Part shown: positions 7,941 through 16,751 of the stretch, piece by piece
How the letters are laid out: every line of letters begins with the position of its first letter
How positions within the stretch are numbered: position 1 is the first letter of the stretch
Assembly (NCBI RefSeq): GCF_913774285.1
Contig: NZ_CAJYHX010000015.1
Span: forward strand, 46,046-110,045
Origin: an uncultured Sphingomonas sp.
Lineage (GTDB): Bacteria; Pseudomonadota; Alphaproteobacteria; Sphingomonadales; Sphingomonadaceae
Length of the DNA: 64,000 nt
Direction of reading: 5' to 3'
Program-made: the position numbers and the translations under genes
The notes under the pieces: model-generated
The model's database searches: none
The model's input: the letters and a program-made list of their open reading frames with translations, nothing else
Told to the model about the DNA's origin: nothing

Positions 7941-8948
7941 TCAACCTTCGCCCTCATAGGCCGCGACGATGCGGCCGACGATCGGATGGCGGACCACGTC
8001 GCCCACCCCGAAGCGGACCATCGAGATGCCTTCCACGCCCTCCAGCCGGTTCACCGCATCGTTGAGGCCCGAGGCATTCGGCCCACCGGGCAGATCGGTC
8101 TGGTTGGGGTCGCCGCAGATCACCATCCGGCTGTTCTGGCCGAATCGCGTCAGGAACATCTTCATCTGCATCGGCGTGGTGTTCTGCGCCTCGTCCAGGA
8201 TGACGAAAGCGTCGGCCAGCGTACGGCCGCGCATGAAGGCGATCGGCGCGATCTCGATCTCACCGCTCGCAATCCGCCGCTCGACCTGCTCGGCGGGCAG
8301 GCAGTCGTAGAGCGCGTCGTAGATCGGGCGGAGATAGGGATCGACCTTCTCCTTCATGTCGCCCGGCAGGAAGCCCAGCCGCTCGCCCGCTTCCACCGCC
8401 GGGCGCGACAGGATCAGCCGCTGGACGCTGCCGGTGATCAGCTGCGCGACGGCCTGCGCCACCGCCAGATAGGTCTTGCCGGTACCCGCCGGCCCGAGCG
8501 CGAAGATCAGGTCGTTCGAGGCGAGCTCGCGCATGTAATGCGTCTGCGTCACCGACCGCGGCACGATCGTCTTTTTGCGCGTGCGGATCATGATCGACGG
8601 CTTGGGGCCACTGTTGCCGGTTGGCTCGGCACGGACGATCCCGGTGAACATCGGCTCGGTCGACATCGCGATCACTGCGTCGATCAGCCCGCCGTCCACT
8701 TCCTCGCCGCGGATCACGCGAGCATGCAGTTCCTGCAGCACCTCGCGGGCATGGGCCACCGCCTCAGTGCCGCCTTCGATCACCACCCGCTGGCCGCGCG
8801 CGTGGATGTACACGCCCAGCCGCTCCTCGAGCATCAGCAGGTTGGAATCGAACTCTCCGAAGAGCTGCGGCAGGAGCTGGGGCTTGTCGAAGGTCACCTC
8901 TACCCGGGATCGTTCGCCGGACTGGGCTGGGACAGGCTTGCGGCTCAT
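7941..8948 (-). CDS. phoH: PhoH family ATPase
   Basis: A 335-residue PhoH-family P-loop NTPase, a cytoplasmic protein that usually accompanies ybeY and is implicated in RNA metabolism. Walker A is GPAGTGKTYLAVAQA near residue 145, and the Walker B region is FVILDEAQNTTPMQMKMF. The start at 8948 is chosen because it gives MSRKPVPAQ and the conserved N-terminal domain, with GAAAGGA as Shine-Dalgarno; the frame stays open to 9242 but without family similarity. It is separated from ybeY by the vapBC insertion and from miaB by two accessory genes. Confidence 0.92.
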   Translation of the reverse strand: MSRKPVPAQSGERSRVEVTFDKPQLLPQLFGEFDSNLLMLEERLGVYIHARGQRVVIEGGTEAVAHAREVLQELHARVIRGEEVDGGLIDAVIAMSTEPMFTGIVRAEPTGNSGPKPSIMIRTRKKTIVPRSVTQTHYMRELASNDLIFALGPAGTGKTYLAVAQAVAQLITGSVQRLILSRPAVEAGERLGFLPGDMKEKVDPYLRPIYDALYDCLPAEQVERRIASGEIEIAPIAFMRGRTLADAFVILDEAQNTTPMQMKMFLTRFGQNSRMVICGDPNQTDLPGGPNASGLNDAVNRLEGVEGISMVRFGVGDVVRHPIVGRIVAAYEGEG

Positions 8949-9267
8949 GCGGTCCTTTCGGTGTTGGCGCGGGGCGCGGGGATCACGCGGCCCCGGAGGG
9001 GCAAACCTTGGCATCGTGCGGAGGTTCCTTGGCGCATGTCGACAAACAAGATGGCAGACGCGGACGCGGCTGCACAGGGGGCGTGTGGATTGCCCCCGCA
9101 ATGCCGCACGCGTGTGACGCGGTTGCGACACCCCGCTGCCTCGCTCCCTTGACGCCCCGTGCCCCGCGCGTGCCGAAACGGGAACGAGCGGCACCAGCCT
9201 TGGGTTGGAAATGCACGCCTCCATCGCTATCTGCGCGGCCACACATCAGTAACAACCAAGGTTTCCC
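8949..9267. other. Intergenic region upstream of phoH, no gene seen
   Basis: About 320 bp separate the phoH start from a short plus-strand frame at 9268. Both strands carry only GC-driven open frames without recognisable protein features. It must contain the phoH promoter, and possibly the one for the PEP-CTERM gene. I could not pick a convincing -35/-10 pair, palindrome or RNA structure. Confidence 0.4.
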
Positions 9268-9336
9268 ATGAAGTATCTGCTTCGGGGCGCGTTCGCATGT
9301 GCGCTCCTGCTGTACGCCAGCTCCTCCCTCGCATAG
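9268..9336 (+). pseudogene. Signal-peptide-like micro-ORF ending in amber, possible gene remnant
   Basis: A 22-codon frame encodes MKYLLRGAFACALLLYASS followed by SLA, a textbook Sec signal peptide, and then stops at TAG (9334-9336) exactly where cleavage would be expected. An AAGG Shine-Dalgarno lies 6 bases upstream of the ATG. The same frame then stays open for 47 codons and runs straight into the ATG of the PEP-CTERM gene at 9478. It may be a decayed secreted-protein gene, an old alternative N-terminus of the downstream gene, or a real leader peptide. Short and speculative. Confidence 0.35.
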
Positions 9337-9477
9337 ATCCCGCATCCAAGCTCACTATGGGACAGCGATGAGACGCAGGCCCACATCGATGAGACGTACT
9401 TCCACAGCGCCGGCGTCGAACACAATCGCCGCAGCTTGTACATGTTTCTCGATGTCTATTTACACGGGGAAAGAAAA

Positions 9478-10083
9478 ATGAAGTTCGCTATCGCAGCATG
9501 CACCGCCACGCTGCTCGCCGCCAGTGGCGTTGCCCAGGCCGCGCCGATCATCGACACCGGCGCCGGCTATGCCAGCATCGACAGCGCGATGACGCTCGCC
9601 GACGGGCGCGACCTGGCCGGGTACATCGTGCTGAAGAACGATGTGACGATCACCGGCATTCGCGGCTGGCTCGGCTGCAATGGCGGCGGGCTCGTCGTCG
9701 CCGGCATCTACAGCGACATCGATTTCACGCCGGCCGACCGGCTCTATTCGACACGATTCTCGATTTCGGATCCGGTCGCCTGGCAGGGCGACGACTCGCT
9801 CAACTGGACGCTGAAGGCGGGTTCCTACTGGGTGGTGTTCCAGGGCGCGCTAGGCCCGGACACCTATATGCCCGGCGGCGCAACCAACCCGCTGGCCGCC
9901 TATAAGCGCGGCACCGGCGGCGACTGGCGTTCGCTGCGCGAGCAGGCACTCGGCGTCCAGATTGACGGCGTCACCGGCGGCGCGGTGCCGGAGCCGGCGA
10001 GCTGGGCGATGCTGATCGGCGGATTCGGCCTCGCCGGCGGCGCGATCCGCGCCCGCCGCAAGCGTCCGGCGGCACTGGCCTGA
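9478..10083 (+). CDS. PEPxxWA-CTERM sorting domain protein
   Basis: A 201-residue secreted protein with a Sec signal peptide (MKFAIAACTATLLAASGVAQA) and a C-terminal sorting tail: VPEPASWAMLIGGFGLAGG then a basic RARRKRP end. This PEPxxWA form is common in sphingomonads and is cut by exosortase, with export to the envelope or matrix. The middle (residues about 25-170) has no family I recognise; it is rich in Gly, Asp and Trp, with motifs such as SYWVVFQGALGPDTYMPGG, likely beta-rich. The ATG at 9478 is preceded by GGGGAAAG and beats the upstream ATG at 9436, which would bury the signal peptide. No exosortase is in the window. Confidence 0.82.
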   Translation: MKFAIAACTATLLAASGVAQAAPIIDTGAGYASIDSAMTLADGRDLAGYIVLKNDVTITGIRGWLGCNGGGLVVAGIYSDIDFTPADRLYSTRFSISDPVAWQGDDSLNWTLKAGSYWVVFQGALGPDTYMPGGATNPLAAYKRGTGGDWRSLREQALGVQIDGVTGGAVPEPASWAMLIGGFGLAGGAIRARRKRPAALA

Positions 10084-10094
10084 AGCGCGTGGAG

Positions 10095-10120
10095 GCCGGG
10101 GCGGCAACGCCGCGCCCGGC
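10095..10120. terminator. GC-rich hairpin between convergent genes
   Basis: GCCGGGGCGGC, loop AAC, then GCCGC-g-CCCGGC forms an 11-bp stem with one bulged base. It lies in the 41-bp gap between the stops of the plus-strand PEP-CTERM gene and the minus-strand porin gene. There is no clear T-run on either side, so intrinsic termination is only possible. Confidence 0.4.
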
Positions 10121-10124
10121 CCGG

Positions 10125-11468
10125 TTACAGGCTCACCATCAGGTTGAGCGCGCCATATTTGGTCCAGCGCCCCGGTGGGGCGTTGGGCGCATCGCGCAGG
10201 AAGCGCCCCTTGGCGAGCAGCACCGCATCGGCCTCCAGTCGCACCGCCTTGCTCAGCCGGTAGCGCACGCGGCCATCCAGCTGGTGCCCGGCGAAGGTGC
10301 CGGAGCGACCGCGCGCGTCGCGCACGCCGGTGCTGGAGAAGCTGTCGGTGCGCGCCGCCAGCCACATCGGCCGGTAGCTCAACATCAGCTCGGTCCGCGC
10401 ATCGGGCGCAGCCTCGGCCTGGAGCGACGGCGCGACGACGTTGCTGCGGGCGATCGCATTGTAGAGCCCTGCAGGCGCGAGATCCGCGCGACGCATGCCG
10501 AACAGCGTGTCGAACCGACCGTATGTGCCGCCCGGCGCGTCACCGCTCGCATAGTCGAACTCCGCCATCAGTCGGGGCTTCCACGCGCCCGCCCAGCTAT
10601 AGCCCAGCCGCCCATGGACGAACCACGCGCGCACCGATTGGCGCGCCGCTCCCGCGACCAGGCTCACCGATTGCGAACCGGTCTGGCCGATCGCCTCGAC
10701 TTCAAAGTCGAGTCTGGCCGGCGCGGGATCGCGGGCGATGCGGAGGCTGGCCGTGTCGAGCGAGCGATCGCGCGTCGGGCGTCCGGGCGTGTCGTGCTCG
10801 CCGAGATGGAAGTAACTCGTCTCGACCAGCGCCGGACCGATCGTACGGGCGCGGCTGATCAGTCCGCCCCAAAGCACCAAGGCCGCACCCTCGCGGTCGA
10901 TCGCCGGCTCGTTCGAGAGCAGCGAGTCGAGATCGTCGGGCCGCCGGCGCTGCGGCATGGTGTAGATCCCCGTCGCCGCCCAGCGCCCGCTACTCCAGTC
11001 CGCGCGGACGCCGGTATAGCCGTTGGTGGTATTACGGTAGTCATCCGCCGCGATCAGGCGCCGCGACCCCAGGTTGAGCATGAACCGGCCGGCCTGCAGC
11101 TTCAGCCTCGATCCCGCCCCGAGCGCCGCGCCGAGATCGAGCTGCACATAGGCCTGCACCGGCTCCAGCGTGTTGACCTCGCCCGTCGTCACCGGCGAGC
11201 CGCGATTGCCATTATAGACGCGGCTGTCCCACAGTTCGCCGACGACGCTCACCGGGCCGTGCTGGTAGCGCACGAGCAGCGTGGTCCGGAAATTGACGAG
11301 CTGGTCGCTCGCGTTGAAGCCGGCGCGTGCCTGCCCGTCGATCGCCTCGTAGCGCACGCGCTCGCTGGCGGCGAAGGTCAGCCCCTCGGCCGGTGGCGGC
11401 AGCACGCCTTGGGCATGCGCGGCGCCCGACAGCAAAACCGCGGGAAGATACCGCACCAGCCTCGCCAA
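10125..11468 (-). CDS. Alginate-export family outer-membrane porin
   Basis: A 447-residue protein with a signal peptide (MARLVRYLPAVLLSGAAHAQ) and alternating beta-strand patterns throughout, matching the alginate_exp/AlgE-like family of outer-membrane barrels. Visible blocks include RVRYEAIDGQARAGFNASDQ, ELWDSRVYNG, LQAGRFMLNLGSRRLIAADDYRN and the C-terminal VRYRLSKAVRLEADAVLLAKG. The protein ends in Leu rather than an aromatic residue (NLMVSL). Family members export alginate in Pseudomonas, but many alphaproteobacterial homologs have no alginate cluster and probably take up anionic or aromatic compounds. It interrupts the usual miaB-phoH neighbourhood and is convergent with the PEP-CTERM gene. 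Confidence 0.82.
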   Translation of the reverse strand: MARLVRYLPAVLLSGAAHAQGVLPPPAEGLTFAASERVRYEAIDGQARAGFNASDQLVNFRTTLLVRYQHGPVSVVGELWDSRVYNGNRGSPVTTGEVNTLEPVQAYVQLDLGAALGAGSRLKLQAGRFMLNLGSRRLIAADDYRNTTNGYTGVRADWSSGRWAATGIYTMPQRRRPDDLDSLLSNEPAIDREGAALVLWGGLISRARTIGPALVETSYFHLGEHDTPGRPTRDRSLDTASLRIARDPAPARLDFEVEAIGQTGSQSVSLVAGAARQSVRAWFVHGRLGYSWAGAWKPRLMAEFDYASGDAPGGTYGRFDTLFGMRRADLAPAGLYNAIARSNVVAPSLQAEAAPDARTELMLSYRPMWLAARTDSFSSTGVRDARGRSGTFAGHQLDGRVRYRLSKAVRLEADAVLLAKGRFLRDAPNAPPGRWTKYGALNLMVSL

Positions 11469-11529
11469 TTTCGCCCCCCTGTCAGCCGCTTACCGGCGAA
11501 ACGCTTCTAGGCGCGTGGCGTGCCTACGG

Positions 11530-12840
11530 TCACGCGGAAACTGGCTCCAGTTCGCGCCCCGCAAGCGAGTTCGGTCCCGCGCTCACCAGCTCGACTTCGA
11601 TCAGGTCGCCGATCTTGGCCGAGGTCTCCAGATGGACCGATTGCAGCCAGGGCGACTTGCCAATCATCTGGCCGGGTCGACGCCCCACCCGTTCGATCAG
11701 CACCGCGCAGCGCTGGCCGACGCTCGCTTCGTTGAACGCCTGCGAATGACGGCCAAGCGCCGCCTGGAGCCGCTGGAGCCGCTCATCGGCGACCGTTTCG
11801 GGCAGATACTGGCCGACCAGATCGGCCGCCGGCGTGCCCGGGCGCGGCGAATATTTGAAACTGAAGCACTGGGCATAGCCGACCGCGTCGACCAGCTGCA
11901 GCGTCTCCTCGAACTCGGCCTCGGTCTCGCCGGGAAAGGCGACGATGAAGTCGCCCGACAACGCGATGTCCGGCCGCGCGGCGCGGACGCGCTCGATGAT
12001 GCGGAGATAGGAATCGCGCGTGTGGCTGCGGTTCATTGCCTTCAAGATGCGGTCGCTGCCCGCCTGCACCGGCAGATGGAGGAAGGGCATCAGCTTGGCC
12101 ACATGCGCATGCGCCTCGATCAGCCCCTCGGCCATGTCGTTGGGGTGGCTGGTCGTGTAGCGGATTCGCGCCAGCCCCTCGATGCGATCGAGGGCGATGA
12201 TCAGGTCGTGCAGACCGTGGCCCTTATCGTCGGCCCAGGCATTCACGTTCTGGCCGAGCAGCGTGATCTCGCGCGCGCCGGCATCGACCAGCGCCCTGGC
12301 CTCGTCGACGATCGCCGCATAGGGCCGGCTGACCTCGGCGCCGCGGGTATAGGGCACCACGCAATAGGTGCAGAACTTATCGCAGCCTTCCTGCACGGTA
12401 AGGAACGCGCTCGCCCCCACCTTGCGGCGCGCGGGCAGCTTGCCGAACTTGCTGGCGATCGGCATGTCGGTGTCGAGGCCGAGCTGGCCCTTGGCGGCCT
12501 TGTCCACCAGCTCCGGCAGATTGTGATAGGCCTGGGGCCCCACCACCACGTCCACCTTGGCGCGGCGGGCGATTTCCTCGCCCTCGGCCTGGGCGACGCA
12601 GCCGGCCACCGCGATCATCGGCTTGCCCGCCTCGCGCAGCTTCAATCGGCCGATTTCCGAATAGACCTTCTCGGTCGCCTTCTCGCGGATGTGGCACGTG
12701 TTGAGGACGACGAGATCGGCCTGATCGGCTTCCGCGGCGACGAGGCCCTGGGCGGCCATCAGCTCGCCCATGCGCTCGCCGTCATAGACGTTCATCTGGC
12801 AGCCGTACGACTTGACGTGATAGGTCTTTGGGGTGGTCAT
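11530..12840 (-). CDS. miaB: tRNA-2-methylthio-N6-dimethylallyladenosine synthase
   Basis: A 436-residue radical-SAM methylthiotransferase that converts i6A37 to ms2i6A37 in tRNAs reading UNN codons. The N-terminal UPF0004 domain carries the auxiliary cluster cysteines ([31 protein letters not shown]). The radical-SAM CxxxCxxC motif is [15 protein letters not shown] near residue 145. A TRAM domain closes the C-terminus. Length and organisation are normal for MiaB rather than RimO or MtaB. Upstream are plsC and fur, separated by a palindromic repeat. Confidence 0.96.
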   Translation of the reverse strand: MTTPKTYHVKSYGCQMNVYDGERMGELMAAQGLVAAEADQADLVVLNTCHIREKATEKVYSEIGRLKLREAGKPMIAVAGCVAQAEGEEIARRAKVDVVVGPQAYHNLPELVDKAAKGQLGLDTDMPIASKFGKLPARRKVGASAFLTVQEGCDKFCTYCVVPYTRGAEVSRPYAAIVDEARALVDAGAREITLLGQNVNAWADDKGHGLHDLIIALDRIEGLARIRYTTSHPNDMAEGLIEAHAHVAKLMPFLHLPVQAGSDRILKAMNRSHTRDSYLRIIERVRAARPDIALSGDFIVAFPGETEAEFEETLQLVDAVGYAQCFSFKYSPRPGTPAADLVGQYLPETVADERLQRLQAALGRHSQAFNEASVGQRCAVLIERVGRRPGQMIGKSPWLQSVHLETSAKIGDLIEVELVSAGPNSLAGRELEPVSA

Positions 12841-12908
12841 GATCGGCGCGCCTATACGCGGAAATGACGGCAGAAAACAGGCCTGTGGGACTCCCTAGAA
12901 GTATGCGC

Positions 12909-13008
12909 TCCCCTCCCGCTCGCGGGAGGGGTCGGGGGAGGGACGGATGTGGAAGAAGCGGCTGATCCGTTTCAGTCCCTCCCTAGCCCCTCCCGCAAGC
13001 GGAAGGGG
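12909..13008. repeat. CCCCTCCCGC palindromic repeat pair
   Basis: TCCCCTCCCGCTCGCGGGAGGGG and, about 60 bp on, CCCCTCCCGCAAGCGGAAGGGG flank a short core; GGGGGAGGGAC and GTCCCTCCC are inverted relative to each other. The element lies in the 184-bp gap between miaB and plsC. The same unit recurs at 18783, 41610 and 47355 in this window. Confidence 0.78.
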
Positions 13009-13024
13009 AACGCAGGCGGTGCTT

Positions 13025-13900
13025 TCAGCCCTGCGCCGGCGCCTTGTAGCCGATCGGATCCTCCGCGAAGCGGAACGGCCGCAGCGGCTGGCCCAGCGTG
13101 CGCACCAGCGCCTCCTCGATCCGCCGCCGGCTCTCCGCCGCGATCGCCTTGCGGCCGGGGAAGTCGCGCGGATCGAAGGGTTCGAGGAAATGCACCCGCA
13201 GCCGGAAGCGCTGCTTGCGCGCCAGCACCCGCTTGGCGTTGTTGAGGCCCCGCTCCTGCCCGATCCAGGCAATGTCCTCGCCCGCCGCGCCATAATCGAG
13301 CATCACCGGCTGCACCATCACGCCCGGCGGCGGCGGCTCCAGCACCCGGAGCATCGGCGTCTTGAACGGCAGCAGCGACTTGCCGTCGGTGGTAGTCCCC
13401 TCGGGAAAAATGGTGACCGCCCAGGTCTCCGCCAGCGCCTCGCGCAGCTGGTTGATCTGCTCGGCGACACCCATCCGGTTCTCGCGCTTGACGTAGACTG
13501 TGCGATTCAGGCTCGCGAGCCAGCCGACCAGCGGCGAGGCGCCGATCTCCGCCTTGGCGACGAAGGCGGTCCCGCTCGCCCCGCCAAGTGCCAAAATGTC
13601 GATCCAGCTGAGATGGTTGGAGACGTAGAACACGTCGCGCTTGAGCGGCGTGCCGACACACTTCACCTTGGCGCCGGCGATCCGCGCGGCGCTACCCAGG
13701 AACAGCCGCGGCCAGGGCGAGGGCAACCGCACCAGCCGGAAGAGGTAGTGCAGCGGCACATGCACCAGCAGCGCCAGCGCCAGCCGCGCGATACGAAACC
13801 ACAGGCGTGCCAGCTCCGCCCCGGTCAGCCGGGTCGGAACGCCCTGGGTCGCTTCCTCGCGGCGGCGCCGGGCGCGCTCAGTTCTTGCGCTCGAGCGCAA
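13025..13900 (-). CDS. plsC: 1-acyl-sn-glycerol-3-phosphate acyltransferase
   Basis: A 291-residue PlsC-family acyltransferase, which makes phosphatidic acid at the inner membrane. The HX4D catalytic motif is NHLSWIDIL near residue 95, the second block is FPEGTTTDGKS, and a hydrophobic segment (LARLWFRIARLALALLVHV) anchors the N-terminus. The start overlaps the fur 3' end by 23 bp. The first 20 residues are arginine-rich and not conserved in the family, so a start further in is possible. It follows fur directly, suggesting one transcript. Confidence 0.88.
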   Translation of the reverse strand: MRSSARTERARRRREEATQGVPTRLTGAELARLWFRIARLALALLVHVPLHYLFRLVRLPSPWPRLFLGSAARIAGAKVKCVGTPLKRDVFYVSNHLSWIDILALGGASGTAFVAKAEIGASPLVGWLASLNRTVYVKRENRMGVAEQINQLREALAETWAVTIFPEGTTTDGKSLLPFKTPMLRVLEPPPPGVMVQPVMLDYGAAGEDIAWIGQERGLNNAKRVLARKQRFRLRVHFLEPFDPRDFPGRKAIAAESRRRIEEALVRTLGQPLRPFRFAEDPIGYKAPAQG

Positions 13901-14300
13901 CCCCGTAGAGTTCCATGCGGTGGTCGACGAGGCGGAAGCCGAGCCGCTCGGCGATCTGCTTCTGCAGCAGCTCCAGCTCGGGATCGACGAACTCGATCAC
14001 CTTGCCGCTCTCGACGTCGATCAGGTGGTCGTGATGCGCCTCTGGCGCCGGCTCGTAGCGGGCGCGGCCGTCGCCGAAATCATGGCGGTCGAGAATGCCC
14101 GCCTCTTCGAACAGGCGGACCGTGCGATAGACGGTGGCGATGGAGATGCCGGGATCGATCGCGGCGGCGCGTTCATAGACCTTTTCCACATCGGGATGGT
14201 CATCGGCGTCGGAAAGCACGCGCGCGATCACCTTGCGCTGTTCGGTGATGCGCAGCCCCTTTTCGTGGCAGAGCGCTTCGAGATCAATCTTGCGAACCAT
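13878..14300 (-). CDS. fur: Fur-family metalloregulator
   Basis: A 140-residue Fur-family repressor. The winged-helix part (EKGLRITEQRKVIARVLS and SIATVYRTVRLFEEAGIL) is followed by the metal-sensing HHDHLIDVESGKVIEF block. It lacks the C-terminal CxxC pairs of structural-zinc Fur, as is usual for alphaproteobacterial Fur/Mur. In this class the protein may respond to manganese or iron. Its position upstream of plsC and near the suf operon fits iron homeostasis but is not proof. The start is the only ATG giving the conserved N-terminal helix. Confidence 0.9.
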   Translation of the reverse strand: MVRKIDLEALCHEKGLRITEQRKVIARVLSDADDHPDVEKVYERAAAIDPGISIATVYRTVRLFEEAGILDRHDFGDGRARYEPAPEAHHDHLIDVESGKVIEFVDPELELLQKQIAERLGFRLVDHRMELYGVALERKN

Positions 14301-14372
14301 GACACCGCTGTAGCGCCATTGGCGTCAGGGGAAAAGGGCAAGCCGCTCGGTCATGCTGATCGAGCAAATGCG

Positions 14373-14407
14373 AAAACGCCGGCCGCGGACGGGAGTCCGG
14401 GCCGGCG
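14373..14407 (-). terminator. Intrinsic terminator after mucR
   Basis: CGCCGGCC (14377-14384) pairs with GGCCGGCG (14400-14407), extended by an inner GGAC/GTCC stem with a GGGA loop. Read on the minus strand the hairpin is followed by TTTT (14376-14373). It lies 30 bp beyond the mucR stop, ahead of fur. Confidence 0.75.
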
Positions 14408-14436
14408 CTTCATGCCTTGTCCCTGGGGACGTTGGC

Positions 14437-14853
14437 TCAGCGGGTCTTGCGACGCTTGGTGCCGAGGCCGATCTTCTTCGCCAGGCTGCGGCGCTGCTCG
14501 GCATAGTTCGGTGCGACCATCGGATAGTCGGCCGGCAGGTTCCACTTGGCGCGATACTGTTCCGGGGTCATCTGATAATGGGTCATCAGGTGACGCTTCA
14601 GCATCTTCAGCTTCTTACCGTCTTCGAGGCAGACGATATAGTCGGGCTTCACCGAAGCGCGCACCGAAACGGCCGGCTCCTGCTTCACTTCCGGCTCCGG
14701 CTGCACGGTACCCAGACCGGTAAGCGCGCCGTGCACGTTCTGGATGAGCTGCGGCAGGTCCGATACGGCGACGCTGTTGTTGCTGACATGCGCAGCGACA
14801 ATATCCGCGGTCAGCGCGATCAGGGTTTCCTGAATTTCAGATGAAGCTTCCAT
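14437..14853 (-). CDS. mucR: MucR/Ros family transcriptional regulator
   Basis: A 138-residue Ros/MucR zinc-finger regulator. The conserved DNA-binding region includes [21 protein letters not shown], with the unusual prokaryotic C2H2-like finger, then [20 protein letters not shown] and a basic tail ([11 protein letters not shown]). MucR proteins act as H-NS-like silencers and control exopolysaccharide, motility and envelope genes. The N-terminal part supports oligomerisation. It is monocistronic, with its own terminator and a 110-bp gap upstream. Confidence 0.93.
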   Translation of the reverse strand: MEASSEIQETLIALTADIVAAHVSNNSVAVSDLPQLIQNVHGALTGLGTVQPEPEVKQEPAVSVRASVKPDYIVCLEDGKKLKMLKRHLMTHYQMTPEQYRAKWNLPADYPMVAPNYAEQRRSLAKKIGLGTKRRKTR

Positions 14854-14963
14854 GATATTCCTTTCGACCCGTTCATGGCGACTATTCTGGATGTCGCCTG
14901 ATGCGTCCTATCGTGCGAAGCATCGTCATTGGCAAGAGATCAACGTCGCAATGGTTGCAATTT

Positions 14964-15440
14964 TTACCCTAGCGGACGTGCCAAAGTGAGAGCATCGAGC
15001 GCCAGACCGCTAGTACCGCGATAATAGCCGCGTCGTTCGCCGATCTTCTCGAAGCCCTCGCGCTGATAGAGGTGGATCGCTCCATTGCCTTCGCGGACTT
15101 CGAGATGAAGCTTGGTCGCGCCGCGATTGCGCGACTCCGCGATCACCGCGCGCAACAACGCTCCGCCCACGCCAATTCCCCGCGCGCCTGGACTGGTCGC
15201 CAGCAACAACAGTTCGGCCTCGTCTAGCATTGCCCGCGCCATCGCGAAGCCGACGTCGCGACCACCTATGCTGGCGACAACGAGCCACACGCCCGAAAGC
15301 GCCATCATTCCCACGCATTGCGATTGCGTCCAGGCTTCGCCGAATTCCGGATCAAAGGCGGCCTGCATGATCCGATTGACTGAGATGAGGTCGTGCACCC
15401 CGCCTTCGCGCAGCTCGATCGGCTGGGGCGCGACGCTCAT
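14964..15440 (-). CDS. rimI: Ribosomal protein S18-alanine N-acetyltransferase
   Basis: A 158-residue GNAT protein. The acetyl-CoA site is ATSPGARGIGVGGALLRAVI, and the C-terminal block LHLEVREGNGAIHLYQREGFEKIGERRGYY matches RimI closely (EVRxxNxxAxxLYxxxGF). RimI acetylates the N-terminal alanine of ribosomal protein S18. The start overlaps the tsaB stop by four bases (ATGA), the conserved tsaB-rimI pairing, which supports the specific call over a generic GNAT. Confidence 0.9.
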   Translation of the reverse strand: MSVAPQPIELREGGVHDLISVNRIMQAAFDPEFGEAWTQSQCVGMMALSGVWLVVASIGGRDVGFAMARAMLDEAELLLLATSPGARGIGVGGALLRAVIAESRNRGATKLHLEVREGNGAIHLYQREGFEKIGERRGYYRGTSGLALDALTLARPLG

Positions 15441-16078
15441 GCGAGCCCCCGCTCGGCGAGCGTCTTGGCGTCGGGGCCACGGCCATAGAGCGGGCGCGGC
15501 GGTAGCGTGGCAAAGGCAGGCGGGAGCAGCACCGCGTCGGCGGCGCGGGGCAGCACCTCGCGCAGGTCCAGCTCCTCGGCGAGTGCGGCGAGACGGCGGA
15601 CACCGCTGCCGAACGCAGCGCGGCCGTCGAGCGCGGCCAACGCCGCCTCGGGCTGCAGCGAGGCGAGCGGCGCGGTGTCGACCAGCGGGCTTGCAAAATG
15701 CTGGACGAAGACTTCGCCGTGGCCGCCTTCGAGCACGACCGACAGCCGGGCCAGCGTCGTGTCGCCCGCGAACCCGGCGGCAGCGATCAATGCGAGCGAG
15801 GAATAGCCGTGCACCGGCACGCCCCAGCCGATTGCCAGGCCCCGCGCGGCCGCGAGGCCCACGCGGACCCCGGTAAAGCTGCCGGGGCCGACATCGACCA
15901 GGATCGCATCGGCGCGGCCACCGCCAGGCAGCTCGCCGATCATCGGGATCAGCCGCTCGGCATGGCCGCGGCCGACCAGTTCATGCCGTTCGGCAAGAAC
16001 AACGTTGTCCGCTAGCAGCGCCACCGAACAGGCAGCAGTGGCGGTTTCGATCACGAGCAGTCGCGGGGCTTCAGCCAT
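15437..16078 (-). CDS. tsaB: tRNA threonylcarbamoyladenosine biosynthesis protein TsaB
   Basis: A 213-residue TsaB protein, the dimerisation partner of TsaD in the t6A37 tRNA modification complex. The N-terminal LLVIETATAACSVALL and the central DVGPGSFTGVRVGLAAARGLA block are diagnostic. The ASKHA-fold phosphate loop is degenerate, as expected for TsaB. It is followed by rimI with an ATGA overlap and preceded by a nitroreductase 32 bp away. Confidence 0.93.
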   Translation of the reverse strand: MAEAPRLLVIETATAACSVALLADNVVLAERHELVGRGHAERLIPMIGELPGGGRADAILVDVGPGSFTGVRVGLAAARGLAIGWGVPVHGYSSLALIAAAGFAGDTTLARLSVVLEGGHGEVFVQHFASPLVDTAPLASLQPEAALAALDGRAAFGSGVRRLAALAEELDLREVLPRAADAVLLPPAFATLPPRPLYGRGPDAKTLAERGLA

Positions 16079-16110
16079 CGTCCCGCGCTAGCCAAAGAAC
16101 TGGGTGCAGG

Positions 16111-16704
16111 TCAAATCACCCGGTTGAACTGAACGAATGCCGGACGCGGCGAACGCGCATGAAGGCTCGAAGGATCACCCACACCCAGCGTCGAAATGAA
16201 GTTCGACTTCACACCCGGCTGGTCAGCAAAAAAGGCTTCATCGACTTTGGCATTGTCGAACCCCGACATCGGCCCAGTGTCGAAGCCCAATGCGCGTGCG
16301 GCGACGATGAAATAGGCGCCCTGCAGCGAGGAATTGCGGAACGCCTGTTCGCGGCGACCTTCCTCGGTCGGGAACCAGTTCTTCGCCTCGGGCGCGTGCG
16401 GGAAAAATTCCGGCAGGTGCTCGTGGAAGTTGATGTCGTAGCCGATGATCACGCTGGCGGGCGCCTTGCGGATTTTCTCGGCATTGCTGCCGCTCGACAG
16501 GCTGGCAAGCTTGTCCTTGGCGTCCTGGCTCAGGATCCAGACGAACCGCGCCGACTGCTGGTTGACCGAGGTCGGCCCCATCTTCAGCAGGTCGTACATC
16601 GCCTCGATATCGGCCTGGGTCACGGGCTGGTCGGTATAGCCGTTGAAGGTCCGCGCGGTGCGGAAGATTGTATCGAGGGCGACGTCGTTCAGCGGCTGGC
16701 CCAT
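16111..16704 (-). CDS. RutE-like malonic semialdehyde reductase / nitroreductase
   Basis: A 197-residue flavoprotein of the nitroreductase superfamily, most similar by eye to RutE/HadB-type 3-hydroxypropionate-forming reductases. Key blocks are FRTARTFNGYTDQPV near residue 15, MGPTSVNQQSARFVW around residue 50, and AARALGFDTGPMSGFDNAKV near residue 140. RutE acts in pyrimidine degradation, but no other rut gene is nearby, so a general NAD(P)H-dependent reductase role is equally likely. It stands alone between tsaB and the NifU gene. Confidence 0.85.
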   Translation of the reverse strand: MGQPLNDVALDTIFRTARTFNGYTDQPVTQADIEAMYDLLKMGPTSVNQQSARFVWILSQDAKDKLASLSSGSNAEKIRKAPASVIIGYDINFHEHLPEFFPHAPEAKNWFPTEEGRREQAFRNSSLQGAYFIVAARALGFDTGPMSGFDNAKVDEAFFADQPGVKSNFISTLGVGDPSSLHARSPRPAFVQFNRVI

Positions 16705-16751
16705 GGCCTGCGGTCCTTTCGTGCTGGGGAGGCGGGAAGCGGGCGCGCGCG

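Noticed and set aside
9268..10083. Amber read-through producing one long secreted protein
   Set aside because: It would place a second complete signal peptide inside the protein, and the gene at 9478 has its own good Shine-Dalgarno and start.
12909..13008. Palindromic repeats as a CRISPR array
   Set aside because: Only two arms per site, inverted rather than direct, with no regular spacers and no cas genes.
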